From: Clarireedia homoeocarpa
Lineage: Eukaryota; Ascomycota; Leotiomycetes; Helotiales; Rutstroemiaceae
Assembly (NCBI GenBank): GCA_001465935.1
Contig: LNKV01000010.1
Coordinates: 372,001 to 436,000, forward strand
Direction: 5' to 3'
Length of the DNA stretch: 64,000 nt
Below are positions 1 to 9,423 of this stretch, one piece after another. A program made the position numbers and the translations under genes. Numbering within the stretch: position 1 is the first letter of the stretch; each line of letters begins with the position of its first letter. The notes below the pieces were generated by a model. The model saw only the letters and a program-made list of their open reading frames with translations. It did no database searches and had not been told where the DNA came from.

Positions 1-58
1 AACTACCTTATACAGAGAGCCAGCCCTTTCAAGTTCATTAACATCCACCCTCTAATCC

Positions 59-1821
59 CTACTTCCCATCTCCCGCAGCCATTTCCAAAATCTCCCTCAC
101 CTGCTCCTTGGTCGTCACCGGCACCGGATTTGTGGCCAACCACCTATCCTTGAGACAATTCTCCGTCAAAACATCGAATTTATCTCTTCCAACGCCTACA
201 TCGTTCAGTTTTCTCGGCAACCCCAATTCTTCGACTATGGCTCCAATGGCATCGCCTGCGTCGGCTGTTTCTTGCGAGAGACCTCGTTTTTCTAGCACGC
301 TTTTGACGGGGGCTTCGGCCCAGAGGAGGGAGAGGATGGTTTTTGGCGGTTTAAGAATGAGGGAGGGGTTGTTGGTTGCATGGGCATGGCGAGCGTTGAA
401 TTTGAGGACATGGGGGAGGAGGATGCAACTAAAGAGGGAGAGGGTTAGTATGTGGGTTTGGAGTTATGGTGGCTAATTTAGTGTCGAGCTCTAGAAGACT
501 GCTTCTAGCGAATATGCTATAGGGTTGAAGGAGAGAAGTAAGACGCAAGGTGAAGAACAACAAAAAAGACAATATCATATGAAAAGCGAGATCTTGCTAG
601 GAAATAGAAAAAGGCTAAATTTAGGAAAGGAAGACGTGACGTCTTAGTAGCAATATACCTTCCTAAAAAGATGAAAGGGAGGAAGGCTTCAAGAACGAAA
701 ATGACTTGCAGCCAGAGGTGAAGAATAGATCATCAATCACCAAAACACGCAAGTAAATCTTAACTCACCTCGTCTCTCCATGTCCCACTCCCAACGGCCC
801 CAGTTGATGACCCATCCCATGACTCGCCCCCATCTGCACCCCATTCCCTAATCCCTTCATCGCCTCCACCACCCCCCACATACTCCTCATCCTCGCCTCC
901 CTATCCTCCTTATCCCCTTTCGTAACGAGCAAACTCTCCACCAATAACCTCAACCCCTTCCTAAACTCCTCCTCCCCATCGCTCCTCCCCTCCCTCCCCA
1001 GATATCCCAACCCCTCTACACAATGATCCACGGCCCTCAAACCCGAACTCAACCACACACTCTCTGGCGTACTTATACATAGCTCGGGATCTAGCACTAC
1101 AATCTCCGCGCCCATGTCTCCGTCGCTGAACATCACCTTCTGCTGGCTCCGCGTGTCGGTTGCACCGGCAAACGTCGAGTACTCGCCTCCGGATAGCGTG
1201 GTCGGGATGTTGATCAGGGGGATCTTACATGCGTTGACTTTCCTCCCGCTGCGGCTTACCTCTTCGGAAGAGAGTTGCGCTAGCTCGTCATGTGTCGAGA
1301 CGTTGTTTGCGAGGGCCTGGGATTTGGAGAGAGTGTGTTAGTTTATGTGGAAAATTGTTCCACAAACACATACACACACAAATATACAGATTTCACTCCC
1401 GAAGAAGCACAGAAAAGAAAAAGGAAGAAACATTAGAAACCAAGAAAGAACCCACCAAAGCAACCACCTTTCCCCCATCAGTCAAACTCCCCGCGCCCAA
1501 CGTGACCAACGCATCCGCCTCACACTCCCTCGCATCGCGCACCACTTCAAGGACCTCACCCCATGGCGTATGGCTCCGAATACCGAACCTCACGCCCGCC
1601 AACTGCAGGCCATGGTCCGGATCATTCAGCGCGCGTTTCAGGGCCACGAAATTCGGCGTCTTGCTGATGGAGGCTGAGACGATGAGATACGGTTTGTGTG
1701 CGTGCAGAGTGTGGATGAGGTGGTGGGCGACGGCGCGCGGGAAGGGAACACCGGAGGAGATGTGGGGTTTGGGTTGGGTGGGGATGAAGGGGGTGAAGGA
1801 TTCTTCGGGGAGGGGGGACAT
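59..1821 (-). CDS. Iron-containing alcohol dehydrogenase family protein (maleylacetate-reductase-like)
   Basis: Spliced model of 427 residues: exons 1821-1456, 1316-769 and 428-59 (introns 139 and 340 nt, GT-AG, phases consistent). Exon 1 ends in the nucleotide-binding GAGSLTDGGK segment typical of Fe-ADH family proteins. Exon 2 carries the conserved PTTLSGGEYS stretch and the metal-site region with DHCVEG and SHGMGHQLG. The HGET/SCILLPHVLKFN stretch spans the second junction and resembles the equivalent region of maleylacetate reductases. Family members are cytosolic NAD(P)H-dependent oxidoreductases; a role in aromatic ring-cleavage catabolism is inferred from the maleylacetate reductase resemblance, not shown. 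The start is the first ATG followed by family-like sequence; an upstream open frame in the leader lacks similarity. No neighbouring aromatic-catabolism gene is seen. Confidence 0.88.
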
Positions 1822-2388
1822 TGTTTTCTGTTTTGAGGAATGGGTGCGTTGTGTATTTGCTCGGTTGCGGAAATGGTGGTAACTTAACAGGTAACAATTT
1901 CTACGTTGTCGAACTCCGTCGGGTTGCGAAAGAATATGTCTCGATTGACACATGACCTCACCTACGCCACAGTACCATTGATTGGGGCATGTATATCTAA
2001 TTTGCAAGTGCTTGCGCCATCTCCAAAGTTCCTTGTTTCTTGGCTTTCCCAACCTTCTTTAGAAGATGAGGGTACATCCAGCTCCTTGAAGCATGCGCTA
2101 AGGGAGTCGAGAATCCCATTGTAACACAACTTCCGTGCGGCACTTGACATTGACTTCCTCTTCTTCGTCTACTCTACTTTGCATACCCAAATTCTGAACA
2201 GTGTCGTTGGAATTCAGATCACTCAGTCAAAGCTGGACTTGATGTTCTAAAGGCATGAATTCGAAGGTCTCTTTTTATCCCTTCCGATGCCACGGAACAA
2301 ATGAACTCCCAAACGACTATGTACAGTTTGTACAGTAAAAGATCCACCCCCACCATAATGTTTTGAAGCCCCTTCTTTCCAACCTCAT
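1822..2388. other. Spacer between Fe-ADH-like gene and NDUFS7
   Basis: This 567-bp spacer separates two minus-strand genes. It holds one short minus-strand frame (2150-1962, 62 codons) ending just before a GTGAGG that could serve as a splice donor, so it may be an upstream ORF or untranslated first exon of the Fe-ADH-like gene. I recognise no family in it. Confidence 0.5.
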
Positions 2389-3344
2389 CTACTTTCTGTA
2401 CCACATACGTGTGATCTTGGTATGCCTCATCTTCTTCTGCAGTTGAAAAATACCTGAATCAAGTCAGTCCCGGAAAGCCAGACAGTGAACAGCAAGTAGC
2501 ATATCAATGCTCAAGGAAAGCCTTTAACTTACCATACATCAAAGCCTCGCTAGTAGGTGGGCAGCCCGGTACGTAAATATCCACTGGCACAATCCTATCA
2601 CAACCTCTCGTAACACTATAACTATAATGATAATATCCACCACCATTCGCACAACTTCCCATACTAATAACCCATCTTGGATCCGGCATTTGATCGTAAA
2701 CCTGTCTAAGCGCAGGCGCCATCTTGTTCGTAAGAGTACCAGCAACAATCATGACATCGGATTGACGAGGCGAAGCACGGAAAATTATACCAAGTCGATC
2801 TTGATCGTAACGAGGAGTAGAAAGATGCATCATCTCGACGGCACAGCAGGCGAGACCGAAAGTCATAGGCCAGAGAGAACTTTGACGAGCCCAGTTGGTG
2901 ACTTGATCGAGCGTTGTTCTAGATATCTCATGTATCAGCTTTCTGATTCTTCCAAATGGACCAATTCACTGCGGTCGAGTGGCGCGAGAACAATCAGAAC
3001 ATACAAAGCATATTGCATAACACCCTTCTTTCCCTCCTGACTAGGTAAAGGTACCTCCCTTCTCGTCTTTCCTGTGATACTCATCGATGGTGGCGTACTC
3101 GGGTTTCCATGCACATTCATGGGTGTGACAGTCGATGCTGGCTTGGAAGATGAGGAGGAGATCGCGGCAATTGATCGGTATGGTATTAATGAAGCCGAAG
3201 GCTTGACTGTAAATGTTGCCACTAGTTAGTTGTGTCCATTACCACCAAGACTTGGAGACTTGAATTCTGTTTGCTCGGGCTTTGGGGACAGGATTATGGC
3301 GTACCTCGCAGCGCAAGCGCAGCCGCAGATCGAGTAGACAACAT
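2389..3344 (-). CDS. NADH:ubiquinone oxidoreductase 20 kDa (PSST/NDUFS7) subunit, mitochondrial precursor
   Basis: Four exons (3344-3305, 3206-3005, 2918-2533, 2453-2389) encode 230 residues. Exon 1 gives an Arg/Ala-rich start ([13 protein letters not shown]) typical of a mitochondrial targeting peptide. Exon 3 begins [12 protein letters not shown] and contains the N2 [4Fe-4S] cluster ligands: the CC pair in [11 protein letters not shown], the Cys in GSCANGGG and the Cys in [11 protein letters not shown]. Exon 4 supplies the conserved basic end, ITRMWYRK. The protein sits in the Q-module of complex I in the inner mitochondrial membrane and passes electrons from the iron-sulphur chain to ubiquinone. 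Length fits fungal orthologues. Assignment is secure; only the exact start within the presequence is inferred. Confidence 0.96.
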
Positions 3345-3902
3345 CTTGCCAGGTCTTTGATGACAAGAAAGAAATAGAAAGAAAGGTAAAAGGGTGGAGG
3401 GGAGATGTTCAATCTGGTCGCGGGGATCAATGCGAACTTTATTGAAGTCGTCGATGTCACTAAATGGCGTCCGTCCTTCGGTTGATTAATTCAAAAAATG
3501 TGATTGGTCCACATCATGTGACCCTTTCATCGCCCGCCATTGGCAGCGGAATTGTAGCTGGCAAGATCAAGGTCACTCTGTCAAAGAAATAGGGACTATT
3601 GTTCAACTTTTATTTAAGAAATGTGAATTTATCAGGTTGCCCCTTCTCAATGTTGGCTAATTGTCGTATTTTGTCTATCCAACCGTGCCCTCAGTACCAT
3701 TACAATGTCATCCGCTGACCCCGACGCCGCATCGCTCTAGAAATAATACAAATAGCTTGTGCATGTGTGTGTAGGTAAAGTAACAACCGCAAAAGGTATG
3801 TACCGTGAAGCAACAATCTACCAAAAAGCAAAAGCTTTTGTATCCTGGTCCACGACTCTTAAACAATGACTTTACGCGGAAGAAATACACTCCATCGCCT
3901 AT
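3345..3902. other. Spacer upstream of NDUFS7, downstream of the cytidylyltransferase
   Basis: These 558 bp contain the presumed NDUFS7 promoter and the 3' end of the cytidylyltransferase transcript. I see no gene-like frame or structured repeat. Confidence 0.5.
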
Positions 3903-5476
3903 CTATTGACCAGACTTGGTGGAGTTCTCTGCCATGGCAGCCTTCAGCTGCGCATCAATTTCATTTTCATGCTTATCGTTCTCTTTACTTGGTCGACCCC
4001 GAGGTGATTGCCTTTCGTCGCTATCCTCTTCGCTACTGTCGCTGCCTTGTAAGCTATCATGATTGTTCCGTCGACTCCTGGTCATCTAAAGAGGAATGTT
4101 AGCCAGAGTTTACGCCCAAAATTTGAGTGACATCATACCCATGATCGTACGCCACCAATGAGACCCAAGCTGTATCCAGTAGCAAAGTCACTACCCGGCC
4201 CAGTATTGTCGTTCCTTGGGATCTCCAAACGACGGCTCAAGTGTGATAGTGCGGACGGACTCGTAAGAGATCCGGTATCCTTTCCATCAAAGCTCGCCAT
4301 ACGTGCGGGACTGCCAGGTCTGCTCGATTGCCAGAATTGTCGTAATTCCTTGCCTAACTCTTGGCCGGTAGTACTCCAATTCGTTCGAATAGCATCTCTC
4401 ATCTCAGCAACATGGCGCTTAAGGTCGAGCTCATTTTTCTTGAGCCACGAGACATTGAGTTCTTGTCTCGATGTACCTCGCTTGAACTGGCGCGCAATAT
4501 ATTTCTCATAATCGCGGACAATCCTACGAATTGTAAGTATACTTCGTAAAAACAGAACTATGGAGACTCACTTTGTGATGATACCAGTCGTACTGACACC
4601 TTCAGTTCTCTGAGTGACAAGGAATTTACCGGCTTCCTTGATTGGCTTATAAATGTCATCACCCTCATCTGCGCCATATGGTAAATCATCATGCGCAACG
4701 TAGTCAATCTTGTGTTCTGCGAGGAACTCGGGAGTAACGATCCATGGGCAGTCTTCAACAACCTCATCAACCCACTTGCAGTGTCGCACCGTTTCGGCGC
4801 GCTCTTGTCCGGACAAAACCGTAAGCCCTTTCCTTTTGTGTGTCTCCTTGTCGCCAGTAACTCCGACCATTAAGTAAACATCTGGGAAAGCTTTCTTGGC
4901 TTGCTCGAGTTGACGCATGTGTCTGCGGTCTGTTAGTTTTGGATTAATTCATCGGGACTTTTAATATGCCTACCCAAGATGAAACAAGTCAAAGACGCCA
5001 TCCGCATATACTCGAACAGGTCGTCCAGCAGGTGGTGGGTTGGTCTTATAACCGACAGGATGAGTCAACTTTCCAATTGGTGGTGGTGCCATTGCTTCGG
5101 GTTTTTCCTCATTGCTTCCTTCTTGAGCAACATTTTTCTTGCTAATTTTGCCTACTCTGTCTGCGATATCCGCGCTCTCTTCTGTGGTATCTGAGGGCTC
5201 ACCAGGATCCTGCGTGTTTTCGGATCCATTGATGGGTACTTTTTCGTTGGTAGAAGATCGAAGGCGCTTTGCAGGTGGGTTTCCGGCATCCATTGAGGTG
5301 TTCTTTTTGTGAGTTGAACTTCGGGTTTCTCGGCCTGTTGACTCGCCCTCTTCTGCAGAAGCATCTCTTGAAGAGTTCTGCAATTGGTCAATTGTCGACG
5401 ACTTCCTGATAGATGATGGGCCAGTAGTAGTGCGCTTTCGCTTTCCTACACTTCCGGTCGATGATGGAGAAGACAT
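3903..5476 (-). CDS. Choline-phosphate cytidylyltransferase (CTP:phosphocholine cytidylyltransferase)
   Basis: Four exons (5476-4974, 4922-4572, 4523-4139, 4085-3903) give 473 residues. The low-complexity Ser/Lys-rich N-terminus (about 150 residues) precedes the catalytic fold. [14 protein letters not shown] carries the HxGH nucleotidyltransferase signature, split by the first intron. [13 protein letters not shown], the YVAHDDLPY region and [21 protein letters not shown] follow, the last being the second signature. A basic/amphipathic stretch after the catalytic domain (around [16 protein letters not shown]) matches the membrane-sensing M domain position. The enzyme makes CDP-choline, the rate-setting step of the Kennedy pathway for phosphatidylcholine, at the nuclear envelope/ER. 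A CACGTG hexamer lies at 5897-5902, about 420 bp upstream; whether it acts is unknown. Confidence 0.96.
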
Positions 5477-6875
5477 TTCGGTGTTCGAGTGCCTTTACGT
5501 TGACAACGAGTCTGGTTGATAGAGGGGAAACGAAACACGGTACGGGAGTTGTCGCGTTTTCGTGTATTAATCTTGGTTATCACAGAAGCTCCCGAGATTG
5601 GATTGCTCTGAGTAGGATTTGCTTCAAGTGTCAAGATTCGACAATTCGTTGAGGTCTGAGCAGTTTTAATCAAGACTTCAAAAATTGTGTTTTGAGGGTA
5701 ATAATTAAAATTTTATGAAACGTCGAGTGTGCATGATACGACGACGATTGTACGAGTAAACGATTCTTATTAAATGGATTGTGTCAAAGTCGCCCAGCGC
5801 TGCCCACAGGTTTTGTTGTCCTCACATAAAACTAATTTAACCTTGGAGCTGCCGAGCAGGTTTCTTTGGAGGAATCCAATATCGTCATTATGGGAGCACG
5901 TGGGACATGATCGATTCTGATACGTTGATTGGCTGGTTAAGTATGAAGCGAGGCTGGAAAGGCTGACACAAGTCGGTGAACTACGAAGTAGAGCCGGGAC
6001 TTCGTGAAGCTTCTCTCGCTCGCTCTACGAAGTACTTCCGTACAAAGTACGGCTTGGATCCATGTACGAAGTACTTCCGTACATCTACCGTATGTACAAA
6101 GCGGAGATGATGAGCAGATACAGTACTGTATCCATCCATACTTTCAATGCAGAATAATTGCAGAATAATGCATGAACCAAAGCCAACTGTGCCGAACTCA
6201 TGATCTTTGCCCACTTGATATTTGACCGCCTATCGCGTTTCGTTTCATGTACCACTTTGTAGATCCAGGCCAAGCGGCGGAGAAACAAGTGACCGATCTG
6301 GGACAACATGCTACCACTCATGGTTCGGCGGGAACTACTTTCGAACAGCAAATCACAGTCTCAGATCTCCAAAAGGAGCGATATGCCTGTTTTTCCTATG
6401 CCGCAGAAGCTGCATGGAGTAACTTTGCGAGACTATATCTGCAGGTATAGGTAAGTCGCTCAAAATTTTCCTTATCCCCACATGAACCGAGACTGTGTGT
6501 TGCGGGTCAATGCCAACTGTTAGCTAGACACCTCAATCGGCATAAAATATTCTGCTCACTTGCAACATTATTTTTTGACCAATTAGCAGTTCTCAAGTAC
6601 AAACCCCCACGGACTTAGTCTAGAGACCCCTCCTCTCAAGACAACTATGGGCTAAAATTATGGCTCTAAGCCCGGCCTGTTGCAGATGCAATTCTACTCA
6701 GCGAAACGACATGGCCGCTGGCAAGTTGCTCACATTGCAACAGCACCTAAACTATGGGTGAGATCACGACGGAAATTTCGTGTGCCCGACTTCTTCGCTT
6801 CACTATTGCTTTGCAAATGGTGGCTCGTTAGACGCCGGAACGACCTAGTCTAGTCGTTCTATGAACACGAAATCA
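5477..6875. other. Gene-poor spacer with TACGAAGTA-type palindromic repeats
   Basis: No convincing gene is seen in this 1.4-kb stretch. The sequence TACGAAGTACTTCCGTACA occurs twice (about 6026-6044 and 6065-6083). The first copy runs into a CCGTAC-AAA-GTACGG hairpin. A plus-strand frame at 6247-6450 is open for 67 codons but resembles no family. Confidence 0.5.
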
Positions 6876-7229
6876 TCACTTCTTGTTCTCAGTTTCCTTT
6901 TTAGCCTCGTCTTTCTTGTCCTGTAGCTCTTTCTTCGTCTTATCAGAATCTTTTGTCTCATCTGAGAGTTTATCAAGTTCATTTCGAGCTTCTCTTGCTT
7001 TGTCGACTTCCTTCTCGGCCTCAAGAGCATCCGATTCAGCTTTGGACTTGTCCTCCTTGCTGGCGTTCGTATCGTTCTTTAGTTGCTGGCGCTTCACCTC
7101 CTTCGCCTTACTTGCCTTAACCATTTCATCAAGCTTGGTCTGCTGCTTACTTATCGCATCATCCAGATTTTTCTCCTTAGCTGCCCTTACCTCAACGTCG
7201 AGCAGTTTTGATCGGATGTGAACATCCAA
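6876..7229 (-). CDS. Small highly charged coiled-coil protein, hypothetical
   Basis: An uninterrupted 117-codon frame encodes a Lys/Glu/Asp-rich, Ala-rich helix-forming sequence with almost no aromatic residues after the first 15, and it ends in a run of KK/EE pairs. The composition suggests one long coiled coil or a disordered acidic/basic helix. I recognise no family. No intron or signal peptide is evident. It stands alone between the cytidylyltransferase and the 5S gene. It could also be a fragment of a longer decayed coiled-coil gene, so only its existence as an open charged frame is certain. Confidence 0.35.
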   Translation of the reverse strand: MDVHIRSKLLDVEVRAAKEKNLDDAISKQQTKLDEMVKASKAKEVKRQQLKNDTNASKEDKSKAESDALEAEKEVDKAREARNELDKLSDETKDSDKTKKELQDKKDEAKKETENKK

Positions 7230-7584
7230 ATATCCCGTCTCGTTCAGTCAACTTCTGCTGTACGCTTTGTCGGTCGTTGTATGCACCACACTCATATTGA
7301 ATGTAATAGGCTTCTCTCTTCTATAAAACTTAACCTCCTTTATCTCTGAAGGTGGAAATAGAAATCCTCAAAGTTCGGAACAATTATCATCTCTATATAT
7401 TACCCAGCTCTTAGTCTCACACAGATAGGAAATATTATATCATTTGCATTGAATATAAAGGAAAATTCGGTTTAAAGTATTATTGAATTTCGTTGGTAGC
7501 TAGAAGTAGTTATAAACTTATACTGTATAACAGTATCTGTGTTAAATGATACGGATATATTAGTATATCTCCAAAGACCTTACC
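7230..7584. other. AT-rich spacer
   Basis: These 355 bp are AT-rich with no recognisable gene, RNA or repeat. Confidence 0.4.
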
Positions 7585-7731
7585 TTAGACTATGCCACGG
7601 TGGCTATACCGCTTAGTGTGTTGCTTTACATGACGAAGTTTGAGGTAGTAGTCGTTGAAAGCCCAGGATAATAAGCCTGTAAGGAATACTATGCAAAAGA
7701 CTATGACGAGAATTGCTGTAGAGGAAGCCAT
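7585..7731 (-). CDS. Tiny single-pass membrane ORF, hypothetical (48 residues)
   Basis: A short frame starts MASSTAILVIVFCIVFLTG and continues into an aromatic, then basic tail (YYLKLRHVKQHTKR). The layout is a single hydrophobic segment of about 17-20 residues followed by a positively charged, presumably cytosolic end. A second frame upstream (7861-7613, starting MSETDRDTTRPVN) overlaps it, and the two could be exons of one small gene, though I could not find convincing splice sites joining them. No family recognised; chance occurrence is possible. Confidence 0.25.
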   Translation of the reverse strand: MASSTAILVIVFCIVFLTGLLSWAFNDYYLKLRHVKQHTKRYSHRGIV

Positions 7732-7998
7732 AGTATGTTGTTAATAGGAATTTGGACTGATCTAGTAATTTTATTAGGCCCACTATAGCAGCATTATGGC
7801 CACCGGAGCTGGCTTGGTCAGAGTTCACGGGTCGTGTTGTGTCACGGTCAGTTTCAGACACGCTTTGAATGCTCGCAACGCTCGCATCACTCTCACTGAT
7901 CGCCTATACACGCAGCCTCAGAGCAGGAAGCCGCTTGTAGATAGCAAGTGAAGGAATGCAGTGGGAAGCCATATTGGCAGATGAGTAATTAAACCAAT
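7732..7998. other. Spacer downstream of the 5S gene
   Basis: I see no gene in this stretch beyond the overlapping short frame noted for the tiny membrane ORF. Confidence 0.4.
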
Positions 7999-8015
7999 AA
8001 AAAAAATTGCAAAAA
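7999..8015 (-). terminator. RNA polymerase III terminator of the 5S rRNA gene
   Basis: On the minus strand the RNA gene is followed within about 8 nt by a T5 run (8015-8011) and then a T8 run (8006-7999), the usual oligo-T stop signal of RNA polymerase III. Confidence 0.75.
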
Positions 8016-8022
8016 TAATTGT

Positions 8023-8141
8023 ACATACAACAGTGGGGATTCGCTGGTGGTCACCCACCCAACTACTAATCCACCGATCTGTAGCTTATGTATGGCAGAG
8101 CGGACGGGATGCCCAATTTTCTACAGTCTATGGTCGTATGT
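8023..8141 (-). rRNA. 5S ribosomal RNA (dispersed copy, somewhat divergent)
   Basis: Read on the minus strand, the 119 nt begin ACATACGACCATAG and end GTTGTATGT, the complementary termini of fungal 5S rRNA (helix I). The internal control region is intact: GTAGTTGGGTGGGTGACCAC followed by CAGCGAATCCC. The 5' part keeps GGAAAA-like and CCCGTCCGCTC segments in the expected order. Several positions in the central loop/helix region (around 8080-8120) differ from what I know of filamentous ascomycete 5S, several of them transition-like, so this may be a minor variant or a lightly decayed copy. Dispersed single 5S genes are normal in filamentous ascomycetes. The oligo-T terminator is present. Confidence 0.85.
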
Positions 8142-9423
8142 GATTGTTTTTCACTTTTCAAAGTATATATATGTATATTCTAGAATGGGGATTGGGTGGC
8201 TTTCTCGATTAGTCATGTGATCGCTCATCGACGAATCGACAAATTAAACTCAAAGAGATGAAGTTCTGTATAAAAGTTGTGATTGACCCGCATTGGAATT
8301 TATGCAAGACTAAGCCCGATGCGAGTCAAACTACCGATTCCCAAGCAAAAGTACTAACCTAGAGGGTACACGCAGAAAGGCCGGTGAGCATCACACATCA
8401 TATGTACCCGAATAGTTCTCTAGATTGCTTCTCTACCTGAATATAATTATTACCCGCAACACCACTTCAATCTCCGAATATAATGTCTTCGCACAAAGTA
8501 TTCCCTTTATTGGTCTATTCTCTCAACCTCTCTCGATCCAATACTTCACGGTGTCCCGAGGCCCCATAGCCATCTGAGTCTCCACGCCCACACTTCGAGA
8601 AAAAGCTCACAAATATGCCTTTGAACCTTTAGTCTGTCAAGATGCTCGACTGAGGTATCATCTATGCTCTTCTGAGTCTTGCAAGATCGGTCGTCTTGTG
8701 GTGGACACATTTTCTTTCCCTTGTCAGTCTTCCAGGCCGAACTTCTGCTTTATAGGGTTGTATAAGTTCTCTTGGATCTCGCTGAATGACTTCAGGAGAT
8801 CTTTGAAGTTCTGAACTTGTCCCACCTCAGCATATCTCACTTTATAAAACAGCGGTTGTGGCAGCGTCGGCGAGTGGTATTAAGTTAGTGTGCTTAGATA
8901 AGAGAGAGGTATGCAAGTGGGGTTTGGACACCGATGGCTCCACCTAGCGGGGACGCTACTCTTGATTGCATGCATACATGTCTTGGAGCAAATTTTGCTT
9001 GGCTGCGAATTGTACTCTGGGGTTGTGGGTGTGAGCGAGCGTGGTATAAAGTTGCCAGCGTGTGTTGATATTGATTGGTAGTCGTGTATGAATGCTGCTC
9101 TTGAGCCAGTTAGACATGGAGGAAAAATAACGAAAACAATGGGCGAGCATAAAATCAAAAATATATCTAGGGAAATGGAACAGCTCATTCGGATTCATTC
9201 CGAGTGGTTCAACATAAGTAAGTTTATACTTATATAGCATAGAGAAACCAAAGAAGGATAGAAGCAAGGCAGTATTCATAGAAAACAGTTTGAATTGATT
9301 TATCATCGAATGGTCATCCAAACAATTAAAATTTGCCCCCCAGATTATCCTGTAGTTACTTCGACAACCTCTGAGCCCGAAGTCCCAATCATTTTATCTG
9401 TTTTGCACCGTTGCAATCTACTA
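8142..9423. other. Spacer upstream of 5S and downstream of the CorA-like gene
   Basis: This 1.3 kb holds no gene I can support. A minus-strand frame (9321-8956) with one hydrophobic stretch follows the CorA-like stop closely and is more likely 3' untranslated sequence than a gene. Confidence 0.4.

Noticed and set aside
8956..9321. 121-codon minus-strand frame with a hydrophobic segment downstream of the CorA-like gene
   Set aside because: Starts about 100 bp after that gene's stop on the same strand and shows no family similarity; most likely 3' untranslated sequence.
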